From positions 137,952,564-138,016,563 of the forward strand of contig CM037880.1 of the NCBI GenBank assembly GCA_021292165.1: a stretch of DNA of 64,000 nucleotides, given 5' to 3'. This document shows positions 20,233 to 32,651 of this stretch, in pieces. Position 1 is the first letter of the stretch. Each line of letters opens with the position of its first letter. Source of the stretch: Shinisaurus crocodilurus. Its lineage: Eukaryota; Chordata; Lepidosauria; Squamata; Shinisauridae. The notes under the pieces are model-generated. The model did no database searches, had not been told where the DNA came from, and saw nothing but the letters and a program-made list of their open reading frames with translations. The position numbers and the translations under genes are program-made.

Positions 20233-20283
20233 GTGCTGCGCCACCCCCCGGGTTTGGATGTATCTGCCCAGGATACCTCACTG
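20233..20283 (+). repeat. 51-bp direct repeat, right copy
   Basis: Partner of 7644-7694 (49 of 51 identical). Preceded by 'ggtggcg', which pairs with 'cgccacc' inside the repeat as a short hairpin. Confidence 0.8.
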
Positions 20284-20338
20284 ACCAATGGCTAGTTTTA
20301 GTTAGTACCCGCACTTTCACCCTTCGCAGATCTTGATT

Positions 20339-20344
20339 AATAAA
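20339..20344 (+). terminator. Candidate polyadenylation signal
   Basis: AATAAA in 'gattaataaaatgtggcc', about 420 bp downstream of the SGNH remnant. It suits the 3' end of that element. Confidence 0.4.
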
Positions 20345-20439
20345 ATGTGGCCCTTTATTTACACCATATACTTGTGTCTCGCCTCTTCTTTTCCCCTTTT
20401 ACGCGCGCAAAAGGTGCCCCACTCTTGATCTAGTGCTTA

Positions 20440-20690
20440 CGTCCATGTCATTTTGGTGCCAGGCAAATATCTTACTAGTTTCTCAGGCTTTTTCATCCTC
20501 CTTACATAGATTTTATGCTGTTTAGTGCTTGGTTTTTTTAAATTTCTGCTGATTGCTTTGATACTGCTTTTTTGTATTATGGTGCTTTAAGGTTTTTGTT
20601 TTCATTTCTTTTATTGTAATGTTAACTTCTTGGTAAGCTGTCCTGGAAAGGGCGAGGTATAAATCCCTTAAACCAACCAACCCCCAGGTG
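20440..20690 (+). repeat. Possible LINE 3' tail
   Basis: A T-rich stretch ending 'aagggcgaggtataaatccc', similar to the 'gggcggtataaat' ending of L2-like 3' UTRs. Weak. Confidence 0.35.
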
Positions 20691-20796
20691 TGTGCAAACT
20701 CTTACACACATCTAAATTAGCTCTTTGTACCCTGTTGCATCTGAGCTCGTAAGCATATGTACTGGGGGGGGGGGAATTAGTTGATCAGGACTGGTG

Positions 20797-21470
20797 CAGG
20801 GCAGTTTGGCGCCAGGCAAAATTATATTTAGCGCCCCCCCCCTCTTGTGCTGGGGGGCCTCCGGAGCAAAGCAGCCGGGAAATGCCTGCTTGCCCAGCGC
20901 CCCGCCCGCCGGCCACCCGCCCGCCGGCCCCCTCCGGCAGCCGCTTTCCCCGCTGCCAGGCTGGCCTCGCCCACCGCGCAGCATCTTCAGACCGGTCGCC
21001 GCCACCACGTGCGCTCCTGACCCAGCCTAGCTCCGGGCGCTGAGGAAAGCTGAGCGCGACCCCGAGCCCGCCCAGCGCCTGCCAGCTTGCCCGCTTCACC
21101 CCGATGGATCAGCTGCCGAAGGAGGGCTCCGAAGAACACAAAATACCAGGGACATCCTTGCACCCCCCGCCCCGCCCCACCGCCGATCATTACGTGGCAC
21201 GCTGGGAACTGGACGGGATTTCCAAAACCCGGATTTGCCCCAGACGGAAGGCCGCGGTGATGCCGCCTTCCCCTGTCCCGGGAAGCTCCTCCCTCCTTCC
21301 CTTCGGTTCTCCAAGAGCGCGGACTTTCCCCTTTCGGGAGGCGGCCAGGTGGGGAGGAGTGCACTGGTGGCAAGGAAGAGTCAGCCGGAAGGAGTGCAGC
21401 GTTTCTGCGCCCTCTTCAGCCACGTGCCCTAGGCAGCCTCCTAGTTTGCCTAGCGGTAGCGCCGGCCCTG
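20797..21470. mobile_element. CpG-rich element with imperfect inverted ends
   Basis: The left end 'cagggcagtttggcgcc' and the right end 'gcgccggccctg' are inverted relatives, and both are followed inward by an 'aggcaaa'-type block. The 'ctaggcagcctcctagtttgcctagcgg' region is typical of a dispersed repeat. The interior is CpG-island-like (about 20870-21420) and holds a 128-codon frame at 21104 with no known domain. I favour a non-autonomous DNA transposon; no target duplication was found. Confidence 0.45.
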
Positions 21471-22839
21471 CAGTTGATCTTTGTGGGTAAATATCATAGG
21501 GATGAGGAAGTCGGTCTGAGTAATATAGGCCCTTTCCCCCCTAGTGTTGTAGCCCACCCTTGCCATTATTCTCTTGGTTGTCTGGTGGTACTTCTGATGT
21601 GAAGAACTTCGTGTTGTGTCTGACAAGGTTTGCTCTGTTAAGTGCAAATCTAGATGATGCACTAAAGCCCTGTACTTTTAAAACTGGGAATGGGTGGGTA
21701 GGTTGGGGGGTTTATGTTCATTTTTTCTTCTTCTTTGGGCCTGATTGTCTCTGTTTGTTTATGACTGTCACTAATTTGCTCATTTGCTTGCTGGAAAATA
21801 GCTAATTAAAACCCACTTCAGCTAACAAGCTGACTGGGACCATGCAAATGTCACTCTCTGCTGTCTGCTATTTCCGTTTATACTTTACATTATTAGTGTC
21901 ATTTTCCCCCCATCGATAGTAATAAATGCAAGGAGAGATTTAGTGCCCTCTTCACAGGTGTGCGCTTGCACGTCAGTGTATCATCCCCAGAAAAGTGCTG
22001 CTGTTTTACTGCACTTCAGTATTTTGAGTGTTATTACCCCTGACAGTTAATGGTTTCAGACTGCATTGCTTGTTAGCGCTAGATTCTGAACAGCTTCATC
22101 TATCTTTTTGTTTTTACAGTGACTGGTCACATTAAGTATATGTGTCTGAGCTATTAGGCCCGTCTGTTCATTGCATGCATTTCATTTGGTGCGGGCCCCT
22201 CCCCCCTTTTCTTTGCTAAAATTAGTATGTATTGTAATCTGTATACTTCAACACATAGACTTTTGTTATAATTATGCTGTCATCACTGCACTTCCACACA
22301 CTTGCTAATTTATTGTAGCTAAATTAGCCCTAATATTAGCAATTTTGCAGCTGTTCCCATAGACCCACACACAGCAATATATTTGTATGTTGTTGGGTAA
22401 TTGGATTTCAAGGCCAATTAATGGACAACAGCACTCCGAGATAGAAAGAGGGCAGTGGAAACCTTTCTGGGGGGCTTGGAGGAAGATGAGGTCACTTCCC
22501 AAAGTATGGAATCCCATGATGACCATTTTCTGAACAAAGCAAATTGGAGTGCAAGGCTAACAGACCTGATATTTTCCAAGGGATCTGGCTTGTCTTGGTA
22601 GAGAACTTAAATTGCCACTTCCTTGAATTCATTGTGATGCTTCAGCCAGTGGCTGAGCAGGGCATGCCTCTAGGAACTGAGGAAGGGGTTTGGGAAAGTG
22701 GTTCACATTATCACATTAGACTTTTGTAGCAACAGTTAATGGCATGAATGGGACATTCCAAATGCTGGAGTGTCCTGTGTATAAATATACACAGAGGAAG
22801 AATACATAGAGTTGTTTTCCCATGAGTACACTCACCCCT
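21471..22839. other. No feature recognised
   Basis: Unremarkable AT-rich DNA with no supportable gene or repeat. Confidence 0.5.
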
Positions 22840-23367
22840 CAGGCTGGGAGGCATGGGCGTTGCTAGGCACGTAAAAGATTTGTGGTCCAAGCCCATAGGA
22901 CCCAAATCTGCATAAAATCTACATATGATGATTTATATCTATCTATGCAAATTTAGGAAAAAATACTAGGATTTATTTAAATTCCACAGGAGGCAAAGCC
23001 AGCCAATTAATTTCTCACCCAAATCACCTCAAATAAATTCTTCAATTAAAATGCACCCTGAACCAGTTCATTCCAAATGAATGGAAAGTTTTTCTTCTTC
23101 TAAGCTTAATTGCTATGTAGGGGAAGATTGGGGGTGGGTGAGGAGAAGGGTATTACAGCATGCGGGAAGGGAAGAGTTAAACCATCCCTTCCCAGCGGCA
23201 ACCCCCCTTGAAAATTGCCCCCTGCATGGCAATTACTAAGTGGGAGGGGGAACTTCCATTGGCACCAATAGATACTCAAGGCTCTGTGTGGAATAGATCT
23301 TGGGCACTGAGGAATATATTCAGGGCTGGGGTCATATGGGGCCCAGGCCTAGCAAAACCCCTGACTG
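22840..23367. mobile_element. Possible DNA transposon with inverted ends
   Basis: Left 'gggcgttgctaggc' and right 'gcctagcaaaacccctgactg' are inverted and related (shared core 'gcctagcaa'). The interior is non-coding. No clear target duplication. Confidence 0.35.
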
Positions 23368-23383
23368 GGAGTAAACCTCTTTG

Positions 23384-23805
23384 AACTTAATGGGACTTAT
23401 TTCTGAGTAGACATACATAGGATTGCACCATCAGCTGCTTTACCAGCTGACACACAATCCATTTCCTGCTCATGGGAAGAATAACCTGGCTTTAAAAAAA
23501 ACACGTGCTTCAAGATGGATGGAAGAACCAAAGTGTGGGTGGTCTGATTTTGCTTGCCCTCAATTGCTAAAAAAAAACACCTAATTGGTCCTGTGTATAA
23601 AAAAACAATGTAAGGTTTCTTACACTGATGTTTCGTGCATGCTTATTCAGACATAATCCCTACTGAATTCCATGTGACTTACTCCTTAGTAAGAGGGTTT
23701 AGAACTGCAGCCATGCAATGCAGTCTATACATGTTTACTTGGAAGTAAATCCCGTTATGTCTAATAGAGCATACTCCCTATTAAGTGTGCTTAAGATTGC
23801 AGCCC
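23384..23805. repeat. Family B palindromic repeats (cluster)
   Basis: Repeated halves such as 'cttatttctgagtagacat', 'cataggattgca', 'gtttacttggaagtaaatcc' and 'aagattgcagcc'. A full copy has 'gcaatcctat' at one end and 'ataggattgc' at the other. Other copies are near 26.1, 29.85, 39.0, 47.1 and 61.9 kb. Confidence 0.55.
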
Positions 23806-23899
23806 GAGTCTTTAACTGAGTACATGGTCACTACATAGAATGCAAGGAAGCCTCCACTCCCTTTCTAGAATATGTCAGTTTCATAACACTCTAACAAGC

Positions 23900-24380
23900 A
23901 GGCATTAGATCCAGGTCTTTAGATCTGACAGTGCTGCTGAAATTGTGGAGAAAATGGATAGGGAGACATTTATGTCCCTTTCTCATACTACTAGAATCCA
24001 ATGGAAGCTGAATGGTGGGAGATTCAGGACAGATAAAAAGAAGTACTTCTTCACACAACACATATTTAAAACTATGGAATTTGCCATCAGAAGATGTAGT
24101 GATGGCCACCAACTTGGATGACTTTAAAGGGAGATTAAAGAATTCTTGATAGTAGCTTTCAATGACTACTAGTCAGGATGGCTATATATTACCTCTCACA
24201 TCAGAGGAAGTATGCCTGAGTATCTGTTGCTGGGGATCAGGGGCAGGAGTGTACTATTGTCCTCATGTCCTGCTTGTGGATTTCCCATATGCATCTACTT
24301 TGCCACTGTGGGAAACAGGATGTGAACTAGACGGGCCTTTTGGTTTGATCCAGCAGGGCTCTTCTCATGTTCTTAACTAT
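23900..24380 (+). mobile_element. CR1-type LINE 3' end
   Basis: 'gggagattcaggacagata' onward encodes 'GRFRTDKKKYFFTQ', the C-terminal CR1 block usually read as GRFRxDxRKxFFT, with later frame damage. The 3' UTR, including 'catgttcttaac', matches a second copy at 30860-31085. Confidence 0.65.
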
Positions 24381-25855
24381 CTAGCACATATCAATTCCAG
24401 TATTTTGCAGTGCATGGCACCATGATCTTACCAGAAGCAGATTCTTCCACAAGACAGTACTTTGCCACACTTCAGGGTAACTTTTTCACATCAAAAACTA
24501 TTATGCATCAGCCTTGCACAATGTATATGTTATTGTGGCTGTGCATAACTAACTCCATAACAAGAGACATATATCAATATCAAACAATAAAATCTAGTAG
24601 TTATATTTTGATTTGCAGTTGCAGAAGAGCAAACCATCTCTGCCACACCCCTATTTTCTTTTTTCTATGAGTCCTTTTCACTTGCCACCTATTTATTTTT
24701 AAATGTATTCTCTTAACCCAAAGCCGGATTTTCTGCACTAGGCTGTCAAGGTGGCTAACATATATTATATATGTTTTATATATTATTAAACGATGTAAAA
24801 GTAGATATTCCCCTCTGTTGGAAGACAGAATTGTGTGTGCCCTGCGGTCTATCCTATGGCCCCAAGCTAACATGCTGCCCTCAGATGTGGTGGAAGATGC
24901 CATCCCATTGCCAGTGTTGAAGTGAGATTCCATGGCCAGTCCAGTTGGCTTCTGTATGTGGAACAGGAATACCACCTTCTCCATCACATCAGGCAGGAAA
25001 ATGCGTTGGGCTCCTCCTGCCCACAGCCCTAGTAAGAATGGCAGGCGTAATCCACTTCAAATGGGAATTTATTCTGCTTCTGCTCAGCGTGGGGGAGTCA
25101 CAAGGACTTAAAGACTACATTATGTGCTCATGTGATACAGTTGCAAATCACCAAATGTGCAGAACACACACAGTTTTATTTATACACCACGCACCTCTTC
25201 GCCGTTATACAGCAAAAGTGATTTAGCCCTAATGCGTTAGGAATAAGAATATATTTTATTTTACCTGCTGTTCTGGTTAACAGTGTCATCAATGTTCTCG
25301 TCACTAATAGCAGAGCAATATTAGTACTTTTATTGCCTATTCAATTGTAGTGCGAAATGGATATATGAAGTGTTTAATGAAAATTGAAGATAAAAAAAAA
25401 ACCTCTTGCTTAGTGGTATCAATGTTGTTACATGATGTTCTTTTAAAATTAATCCTACCCAAATGTCTAAACCAGTGCACTTAATAAGAATTGATCTTAG
25501 TTTTTAGCATCAGGAAGTGCATAATGGAAGATAAGATTAATTGTAATGTTGTATCACTTCATTTAAAGACTGCTAATAGGCAAAAACGACAGAACTAATC
25601 TAAAATTATAATTTCAGAATCAATATAATTTTTATAAGCTTGTCAAATGTGGAAGAAGTCATCTAAATTTATGCTCTGAAGGCTGCAAATCCTTTCTAGC
25701 CATTATAATCAAGCAAAACATTCGGCAATATTAATTTCAATTCACTTTGTTGAAATAGGGGATTCTGCAGAGAGCTGATAGCAAAAGAGATATGTTTTAT
25801 TATTTGTTCCTTACGCAGCTATGGAAGAAAACCAGGCAATCACTGTTATAAGTAA
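24381..25855. other. No feature recognised
   Basis: AT-rich DNA with no supportable gene or repeat. Confidence 0.5.
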
Positions 25856-26081
25856 GGGTGCTTCCAGATGAGGCTTTTATTGTACAACCATCCTGCCTCA
25901 TTCACAGAATTTTACAGGGGGTCCAGACATCATTGTCTTACATTTACAACCCTCCCACATTTTCCTGCTACCTCTTTCATCTTTTTTATTACTATAAAAA
26001 TCCTTTAAGGAGGGGAAGAGGGAATAGCTGCACAATGTCTTTAGATTAGTAGCACTAAAAGCCATCCATCTGGAAGCACCC
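25856..26081. repeat. MITE, family C (copy 1)
   Basis: Terminal inverted repeats 'gggtgcttccagatg' and 'catctggaagcaccc', length 226 bp. Related to 29353-29577 and 32652-32885. Non-coding. Confidence 0.75.
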
Positions 26082-26150
26082 ACACAGTGCAATCCTATAT
26101 ATGTTCAATGGGCCTTACTCCCATTTAAGTGGCTATAGTACTGCAGCCTA
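26082..26150. repeat. Family B repeat
   Basis: 'gcaatcctatatatgttcaa' then 'cttactcccatttaagtgg' and 'actgcagcc'. Confidence 0.5.
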
Positions 26151-27104
26151 AGTGTATTTGCTTATGATTATGAAATGCAATAAGCTGGCACATCTTAACT
26201 GCTTTTGTACAGAAGTGCAATAATTTTTCTAGGTCAGGGATGAGGAGCTTTTTGGGTAGCCTGATCCTGAGCTTTGCTGTACTACAGTACCAGTGCACAG
26301 CATCCAGTGTATAAATCCCAGTTTGTAACAGTGCCAGAGATGGCCCACTGCCGTCCCACTGCCTAGATAGAACCCCACCAGATCAAGATTGGTAATTTTT
26401 TTTAATATCACTACTGTATAATCGGCAAACAATTGCCTTTGCTGGTGAAACTTCTGTGGGTTGCTGTTAAACAAAGTTCTGCTGTGATCTGATTATTGAA
26501 ATGGAGGGGTTATCTAGAAGCAGCTCAAACTGTATTAGAGAACTTCCAACTCTATGATCTATGAAATCTATGAGAAATTGTCTTTGCTGAGGGTACACAG
26601 GCGTTACACTGATGTTTGCTGCTGCGAAAAGTTCATCTCTAAAATGCTGCAGCACTGGCACTTTTCATCTTTCAGATTCTACAGATCAGGAGAATCCATC
26701 TTTCTTAATAAAATAAAAGCCCCCGTAGTCAGAGAGATCATAAAATGTAAGAGGAAAAAGGGCAAGAGATAGAAAAGCAAATGATGAATGCTCTAATTTT
26801 TTTGGATTTCAGCTCCCTTGATTTTCTAAGATTTTTTTTTCTAACTCAAGAGCACATGCAATATGTCCTCCTTGACGTTGGTCTGGCACCAGTTGTGTTC
26901 ATGAAAGCAATAGGATAAATAAGTTTATAGTACTTAAAATTGCAAACTTGCTGTAACACTCTAGCTCACAATATTGTTAGGCACTCCCCACTTCTCCGAG
27001 TGGTGAGACATTCCAGGGACAGCACTTATCTGGGTTTGGTTTCTTTTGGAAGGAAAGATAGCTGGACACCTAAGATATTTTTTTTGCTATACTTGGGTTT
27101 ACTT
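26151..27104. other. No feature recognised
   Basis: Nothing supportable. Confidence 0.5.
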
Positions 27105-27190
27105 TACTTACAAATTTATTCATTCATTCAATACATTTCTATACCACCCAATGGCCAAAGCTCTCTGGGTGGTTCACAACAATTAAAATG
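27105..27190 (-). repeat. LINE 3'-end fragment, antisense
   Basis: 'atttctataccacccaatgg' and 'aagctctctgggtggttcac' match the antisense of a common squamate LINE 3' UTR. Short fragment. Confidence 0.45.
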
Positions 27191-27594
27191 ATACAAAGGT
27201 TGGTATAGGTGGAGCCCACAGCACAGCACTTCTAAAACCAGCAATTCCACTATGCCCCCACATCACATCCCCAGAGAGGTATCCAAGATGCATTAGCCTT
27301 CCAGAACTCTGTCAGACCCAAAGCACACGAGTTCACACGTCATGCTAAGCCACCTTGCTAATACTCCCGACAGACCATCGGGCTTGTCCCCCCCCCCCAT
27401 TCTTCATTCCCACTCAGGCTTCCTGCAGCTCCGCACATATCCCAGGAGCCTTTGTGGCAGAACTCCTTGTTACCTTGGTCCCTACATCAGCACCTTTCCT
27501 GCAGTTGGTCTGGTGGGGTTGCCGGCTACCAAGGGAAACTCCTCCCTGCATCAGATCACCAAATGGAGTTACCGTAATTTTCAGAGCCCTTATG

Positions 27595-27672
27595 AATGCA
27601 GGAATGTGTTCGCATTCCTAGGAATGATGGGAGTTGCAATCCAACACATCTGGAGGACATTGAATTGGAGAA
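27595..27672. repeat. Family A MITE, half copy
   Basis: 'aatgatgggagttgcaatcc' then 'acatctggagga' and 'ggagaaggct', the right half of family A. Confidence 0.6.
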
Positions 27673-27727
27673 GGCTGCTTTATTGGTATGTCAACACCTC
27701 TTGTTACTCTGTCAGTTTTTAATGAGA

Positions 27728-27729
<2 letters not shown>

Positions 27730-27761
<32 letters not shown>
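27730..27761. repeat. (AG)n microsatellite
   Basis: About 13 'ag' units. Confidence 0.95.
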
Positions 27762-28519
27762 TCCAGGTATGAATCCACACAAAACATTTCTGAGTGCTTT
27801 GTATTTCTTGGATATTTAATTTATTATTACATGATTTGACACAAAGAAGTTGGGGAATAAGAAGAAATGCAGAAAAAACTAATCACTTGAGGTGGAGGAA
27901 AAGAAACAGCACTTTAAAGTATGGAGCAGGAGAGCAAAACACTTCCTCCCCCCTTTTTTGGATGAGTGAAGTCAAAGAGTAAAAGAACATTTTGAAAGGG
28001 TTTTATTCCCTTCTTGCTGCTGTCTTTTATTTTTTAAACATCCTTGAGACTTTATCAGGGAGAAAAAACACAAAACCTTTAGATTCAGAGCCTTGAGCAA
28101 CACACAGTGACTTGAAAGACTTAAGCAAAACACGAAAGGGGTGTGTGGGGGAGGATGTTACAGCAAGATATTACTGGCCTTGCTGTAAGTACTGAGTCCA
28201 CAGAGGCAGCCTCGAAGTATCAGTCAAATGGTAGGGAGAAAACCAAACTTCCTTTCTCTGTTTCGGCAACTGCTCACTACCTGAATATCAAGCCCCAAAT
28301 TTGCCAGGGATGTGAAGAAAGAAGGGACCAAAGACACAAACTTGCCTCTTCTATTTCTATATTAAGCCAGAACAAGGGGGGGGGGGGAGAAATCTCAAGG
28401 GTTCACAAGTTTTATAACAGCCCCTTAAAACAAACGAGAACTATTTCTCCAGCCACGGATTTCATTTCACCACATCTGTCAGCTCCACGGAACAGGGTTA
28501 ACTAACTTGACTTGTGGGC
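27762..28519. other. No feature recognised
   Basis: Nothing supportable; contains a G-homopolymer at about 28377-28388. Confidence 0.45.
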
Positions 28520-28903
28520 ATCGAGACATGAGGCCATGCCGGCACTAATAGCTATTGCTGGGCCATTGAGGTGGGAGAACGGCTTATGGTACACCCAGCT
28601 CAAAAGACAGTGCTCCGACCTCAGAAGGGGGAGTTGGAGATCCAACCCCCCTCCCCCACCCCCCTCGCAGCTGGTGCGGAAAGAACTGTGCGGGTTGGCC
28701 TCCAAGGGCAGAAAAGTGACCTCAGAGAGAGAGTGGGGACAGGCCAGGGGGCGTTCTAGTGGGCAGGGAGGGGAGGAGACTGGAGAGGCCGGTGTACAGG
28801 CTATCCTGGGCCAGCTTCAGCCTGGCAGGGCATTGGATACATGGAAGCCTCCAAGTGCGGAGGCTTCTGTCTCATGAGGATGCAAGCCATAGGATTGTGC
28901 CCC
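28520..28903 (+). repeat. Family D repeat (copy 1)
   Basis: Shares 'ccctcgcagctgg', 'ggaaagaac' and 'gggaggggaggagactgg' in order with 53717-54165. The right end 'cataggattgtgcccc' matches the inverted-end type of the other copy. Left edge approximate. Confidence 0.55.
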
Positions 28904-29352
28904 TAAGAATTATAATTATTGAATCTCTTCCTTTCTTCAGTAATCTTGTTATATCATGTATGTTATTTTTGTTGCCTCGTTGTTGTTTTTTTAACCTTAT
29001 TGCAAAACAGAATAAAATTTCATGGAAAAAAGAAATGAATGCTAAAACCGGATAAAACTAGGGCCAAGCAAGATGGAAACAGCTGTCCAATCTGCATCTG
29101 GACGCGCAGAAATGTCTTTACCAGGTGCCGAAAAGATAACAAAGTTGGTGGCAGGGGAAGCATCCCTCAGGAGGTCAAAGGTGAGTCACTGCTACCAAAA
29201 AAAGTTCCATCTTGCATCACCACTCCAAAAGCATGGGACCTGAAGAAAGGCCCCAGAAGAGGATCTCAGTATCCAGGCAGGTTGATGTAGGAGCAGATGA
29301 TCCATGAGGTATGCTGGTCCTAAGCTTTAAAGAGCTTGAATGGTCAAGACCA

Positions 29353-29577
29353 GGGGTGTCTCTAGATGGAGGGCTCCTACTAACGGTATCAATCAAAATA
29401 TGTTGTGCAGCTATTCTGTCTTTTTCTCCTTGGCAGATTTTTTTTTTTAAAAAAAAACAAATCAGAACAAGTGTTGGGGAAACCCTGGAGGATTAGAAGT
29501 GGAAGATTAGAAGTGTTGTCATCTGGATCCTCTCTAAGGGCAATTGCCATGATAAAGGCCATGTCTAGAAGCACCCC
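29353..29577. repeat. MITE, family C (copy 2)
   Basis: Ends 'ggggtgtctctagatgg' and 'ccatgtctagaagcacccc' are inverted relatives of the other family C ends. Length 225 bp. It contains a T/A homopolymer stretch near 29440. Confidence 0.6.
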
Positions 29578-29823
29578 AACACTTTGAATTGTGCTCAGAA
29601 GCAGACTGGAAGGCCAGTGCAGACTGGTAAGATGTGTTCTGTGAAGGAACCAAGGATCTCGGTGAGTTCTCAACATGCTCACAAACTTCCAGGACTCTTG
29701 GGGCAATGAATGACTATTAAAACAGGTGTAAATCTAATTTAGATTTGTAGCACAGGTGCACCTTCTGAAGATTCTTTTTTGCTGGAATAAACTCCTGCAC
29801 TGGTGCAATCCAGAGAAACTAAG

Positions 29824-29905
29824 GCAGCAATTCTATGCACAGTTATTTGGGAGTACATTTCATTGGATAGGACTTCTGAGTAAACCTGCATAGGTTTGGA
29901 CTGTC
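29824..29905. repeat. Family B repeat
   Basis: 'gcacagttatttgggagtac' and 'acttctgagtaaacctgcat'. Diverged. Confidence 0.4.
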
Positions 29906-30289
29906 CAACATTCCATTTATATCCAAAGTCCAGGCTCTATATTAGAAAAAGAAAACCCCAAAGTGTCCAATGAGGCACTGAGCTTGCTCAGTGGCCACAG
30001 AATGCTGACTGACTGTTGGGGGGACGGGGACGGAATGGAGTATTGTGGAGAAAGGCATGGCTGACTGGCTCCACACGGCAACATTTTGTTGCGGATCCCA
30101 CTTGTTGCTTCTAAAGTCCCATTGAAATCAATTGTTCATAAGCCCTTAATTAAGTGCCTATTTCCTTCTCATTCCAATGGGACTTAGTCTTCCTAACTTA
30201 CTTTGTTGCCAACGTGGAAGTATTTCAGAACTCCAGCTGTTGAGGTCTGGGTGGCTCTTATACCTTCAATTAAACCTGCACCAAAGAAC

Positions 30290-30560
30290 TTATTTGATTA
30301 TCATTCTATGATCCTCCCTGATGCCTTTCCCAAATAGAGAGGTTACATATTAGCTCTAGTCTTCTGGCATGTCAGCTGATTTGAATGAAAGGCTGCATAT
30401 TTTTTGTTAGCATTTAGCTGATTCGTTCTTAAGTTCCTTCAGAGGAACTCTCAGATGTATGCCATCTGGTCCCGGTGACTTGTTGCTCTTTAATCTGTGA
30501 ATTTGTTGCATCACTTCCAATTCTGCCACCTCAATCACTGACACTCATCTTCGCTACTAG
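30290..30560 (-). pseudogene. CR1-type reverse transcriptase fragment
   Basis: The minus strand reads 'LKSNKSPGPDGIHLRV' followed by 'KELKNES', the N-terminal CR1 RT block (SPGPDGIHPRVLKEL). Further downstream there are stops and indels, including near the 'MPEDWR'-like segment at about 30375. An old, dead fragment with no catalytic YxDD segment left. Confidence 0.75.
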
Positions 30561-30859
30561 ACAAGGACAGATCAGATGTAGCTTCCTGCCTCCCAGCTCC
30601 CGAATTGTAAGGAGTAAAACTGAACCAACCAGAATTCATTCACAGCCTTTCTAAAGCAGAGGCACCGCAGGCAGCCCTGCTACATTGCAGTCTGACTCTC
30701 CTTCTCCATTTCAGAAAGCATGCAAATGCTACAGGTATGTGTAATAAGGAGGATTGGCATTGTTCTGTGGCTTTAAAAATTGAAATAAATAAATAAATGT
30801 GCTTGAACTGTGTTTTTTTTTTTTTTTTAAACAGAAGAAAGGGGTTTAGAAAATTCATG

Positions 30860-31085
30860 CAGGATAAGGTTATCAGTGGCTGGTAGTCATGATGGCTATA
30901 CACCTCCAGGACCAGAGGCAGTACTGCCCCTGCATAGCAGTTGCTAGGAGGGTGCCGGTGCTATGGCACTCATGTCCTACTTCTGGGCTTCCCACATGCA
31001 TCTGGTTGGCCACTGTGTGAACAGAATGCTGGATTAGATACTGCCTGTGGTCTGATCCAGCGTGGCTCTTACATCTGTTTCCAAA
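30860..31085 (+). mobile_element. CR1-type LINE 3' UTR fragment
   Basis: Collinear with 24150-24380: 'agtcatgatggctata', 'cttcccacatgcatctggtt', 'ggccactgtgtgaacagaat', 'tggtctgatccagcgtggct'. Confidence 0.7.
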
Positions 31086-32233
31086 CACAAGTTTGTTTCA
31101 TTCACACATTACATTTTTGGTGTATACTTAAAAACAACAACATAGGCGTGCACCTGAATACACTGTATGTGAATTGCCCTGAAAAGATGAGAGGAACGCA
31201 TCACAGTCATATGAGGCTTCTGTCATGAGACCTCTTGTGTTGTTGGGAGCCTACCGTTACTTCCGAATGTGTGATGTGATACTGTTATCATGGAGTTGGC
31301 CGCTGCTGATTTGGAGTTCAGAAGAACTTCCCCCGAATGTCCTGTTGAATGATGAATATTGTCCAACAGAAGGTCAACATGGGTTTACAGAATGACTGCT
31401 TAAAGTTCAAGGAGGCTGCTTTTTTCTAGGTTTTGGCTGCTCTGCATCTTTTTGTCTGATTTACTCCATGGTTTGTGGCCTCTCCTGTAGTAGGAATCTG
31501 AGGAGAAGTAAAGCAGCCCTTTGAGGGAAAACAGCAAAGAATCCTGTGTGCCTAGAGGGTGGGTGAGAATTCATTTCAGTTGGGTTTTGATTTTTAAAAA
31601 AATTACCAAAATTCACAAAGTTATCTATATTTGGGACAAAAATAACTTGAATTATTTTTTAAAAAATGAATGTGGGAGAAAGTGACATATTTGTCTATCC
31701 AGGCCCAAGGCTTTAAGTGCTCTTAAAAGTCTGGGTTTGAATCCTCGTGTATTCAACCATGTTAATGCTGAATTAGGGTTGCCACCTCTTTTTCCTGATA
31801 GGCTCCTCATCTGTAACAGCTATATGGCAGGCAAGTACAACATGGATCTTTCCATGCTGGGAATACCTGTACCTGTTGAATTTGGCTGGTGCAGATGAAT
31901 TTCATTTCAGTTTGGTTTTCATACGCCCTTACCAAAATTCACAAAGTTCTTCATATTCTGGGGGGAAAGAACATGAGATTTTTAAAAAACAGAATGTGGG
32001 AGAAAGTGAAATTGATAGATTCCCCCATCACTGTGTGTGGCACCATAAAGGCTAACAAATATATTGTGGCATTAGCTTTCATGGACTTTGACTCACTTAT
32101 CCTACTCGCACTCAAAGAATGAGTTGAGGGGAAGACCTCTGTAATAAGGTGTCAGCTTGTACTGAAATAGTACTGAATGCTTAAAAAACCCATATGCATT
32201 GAAGGCTATGACTTCAACAGAAACCAAACAGCA
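31086..32233. other. No feature recognised
   Basis: Nothing supportable. Two similar segments (about 31570-31690 and 31890-32010, 'ttaccaaaattcacaaagtt') form a weak ~325-bp-spaced direct repeat. Confidence 0.45.
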
Positions 32234-32490
32234 TACAGTCATGCAGTTATGGATTGAGAGCATAATTCGTTCCGGAAACGTGCTTGTAATCCAAAACACT
32301 CTTATATCAAAACGAAATCCCCCCAAAAAAATTTGTACAGAGATTTTTAATTTAAGCCATACTACAGTACTTGTATTGCAAGACATCGCTTGTATATCAA
32401 ATAATAAATAAATAAATAAATATTTAAAAATTTGCTTGTCTTGCAAAACGCTCTCAAACCAAGTTACTTGCAATCCAAGGTATTACAGTA
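32234..32490 (+). mobile_element. Tigger/pogo-like MITE (copy 1)
   Basis: TA-flanked, starting 'cagtcatg' and ending 'ccaaggtattacagta', with 'ttccggaaacgtgcttgtaa' inside. Non-coding. Other copies are at 46100-46353 and 59132-59383. The TA duplication and CAGT ends suggest the Tc1/mariner superfamily. Confidence 0.7.
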
Positions 32491-32651
32491 TTGTAGTTCC
32501 TAGCAAAGTGCAATGTGGACTATCCGAGAGAACACTGTCGATGGCCTGACAAATTCTGAATCCTTCCTGACAGGAAGCTCACCATGCAAAATGGACAGGG
32601 ATATAAGACTTCAGTCCATGGGCAACATTTTTTGTGAGAAGCTTCCAAATG

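Noticed and set aside
21104..21490. 128-codon frame in the CpG-rich region as a host gene
   Set aside because: It runs through the right end of the dispersed repeat, has no domain, and GC-rich DNA gives long open frames by chance.
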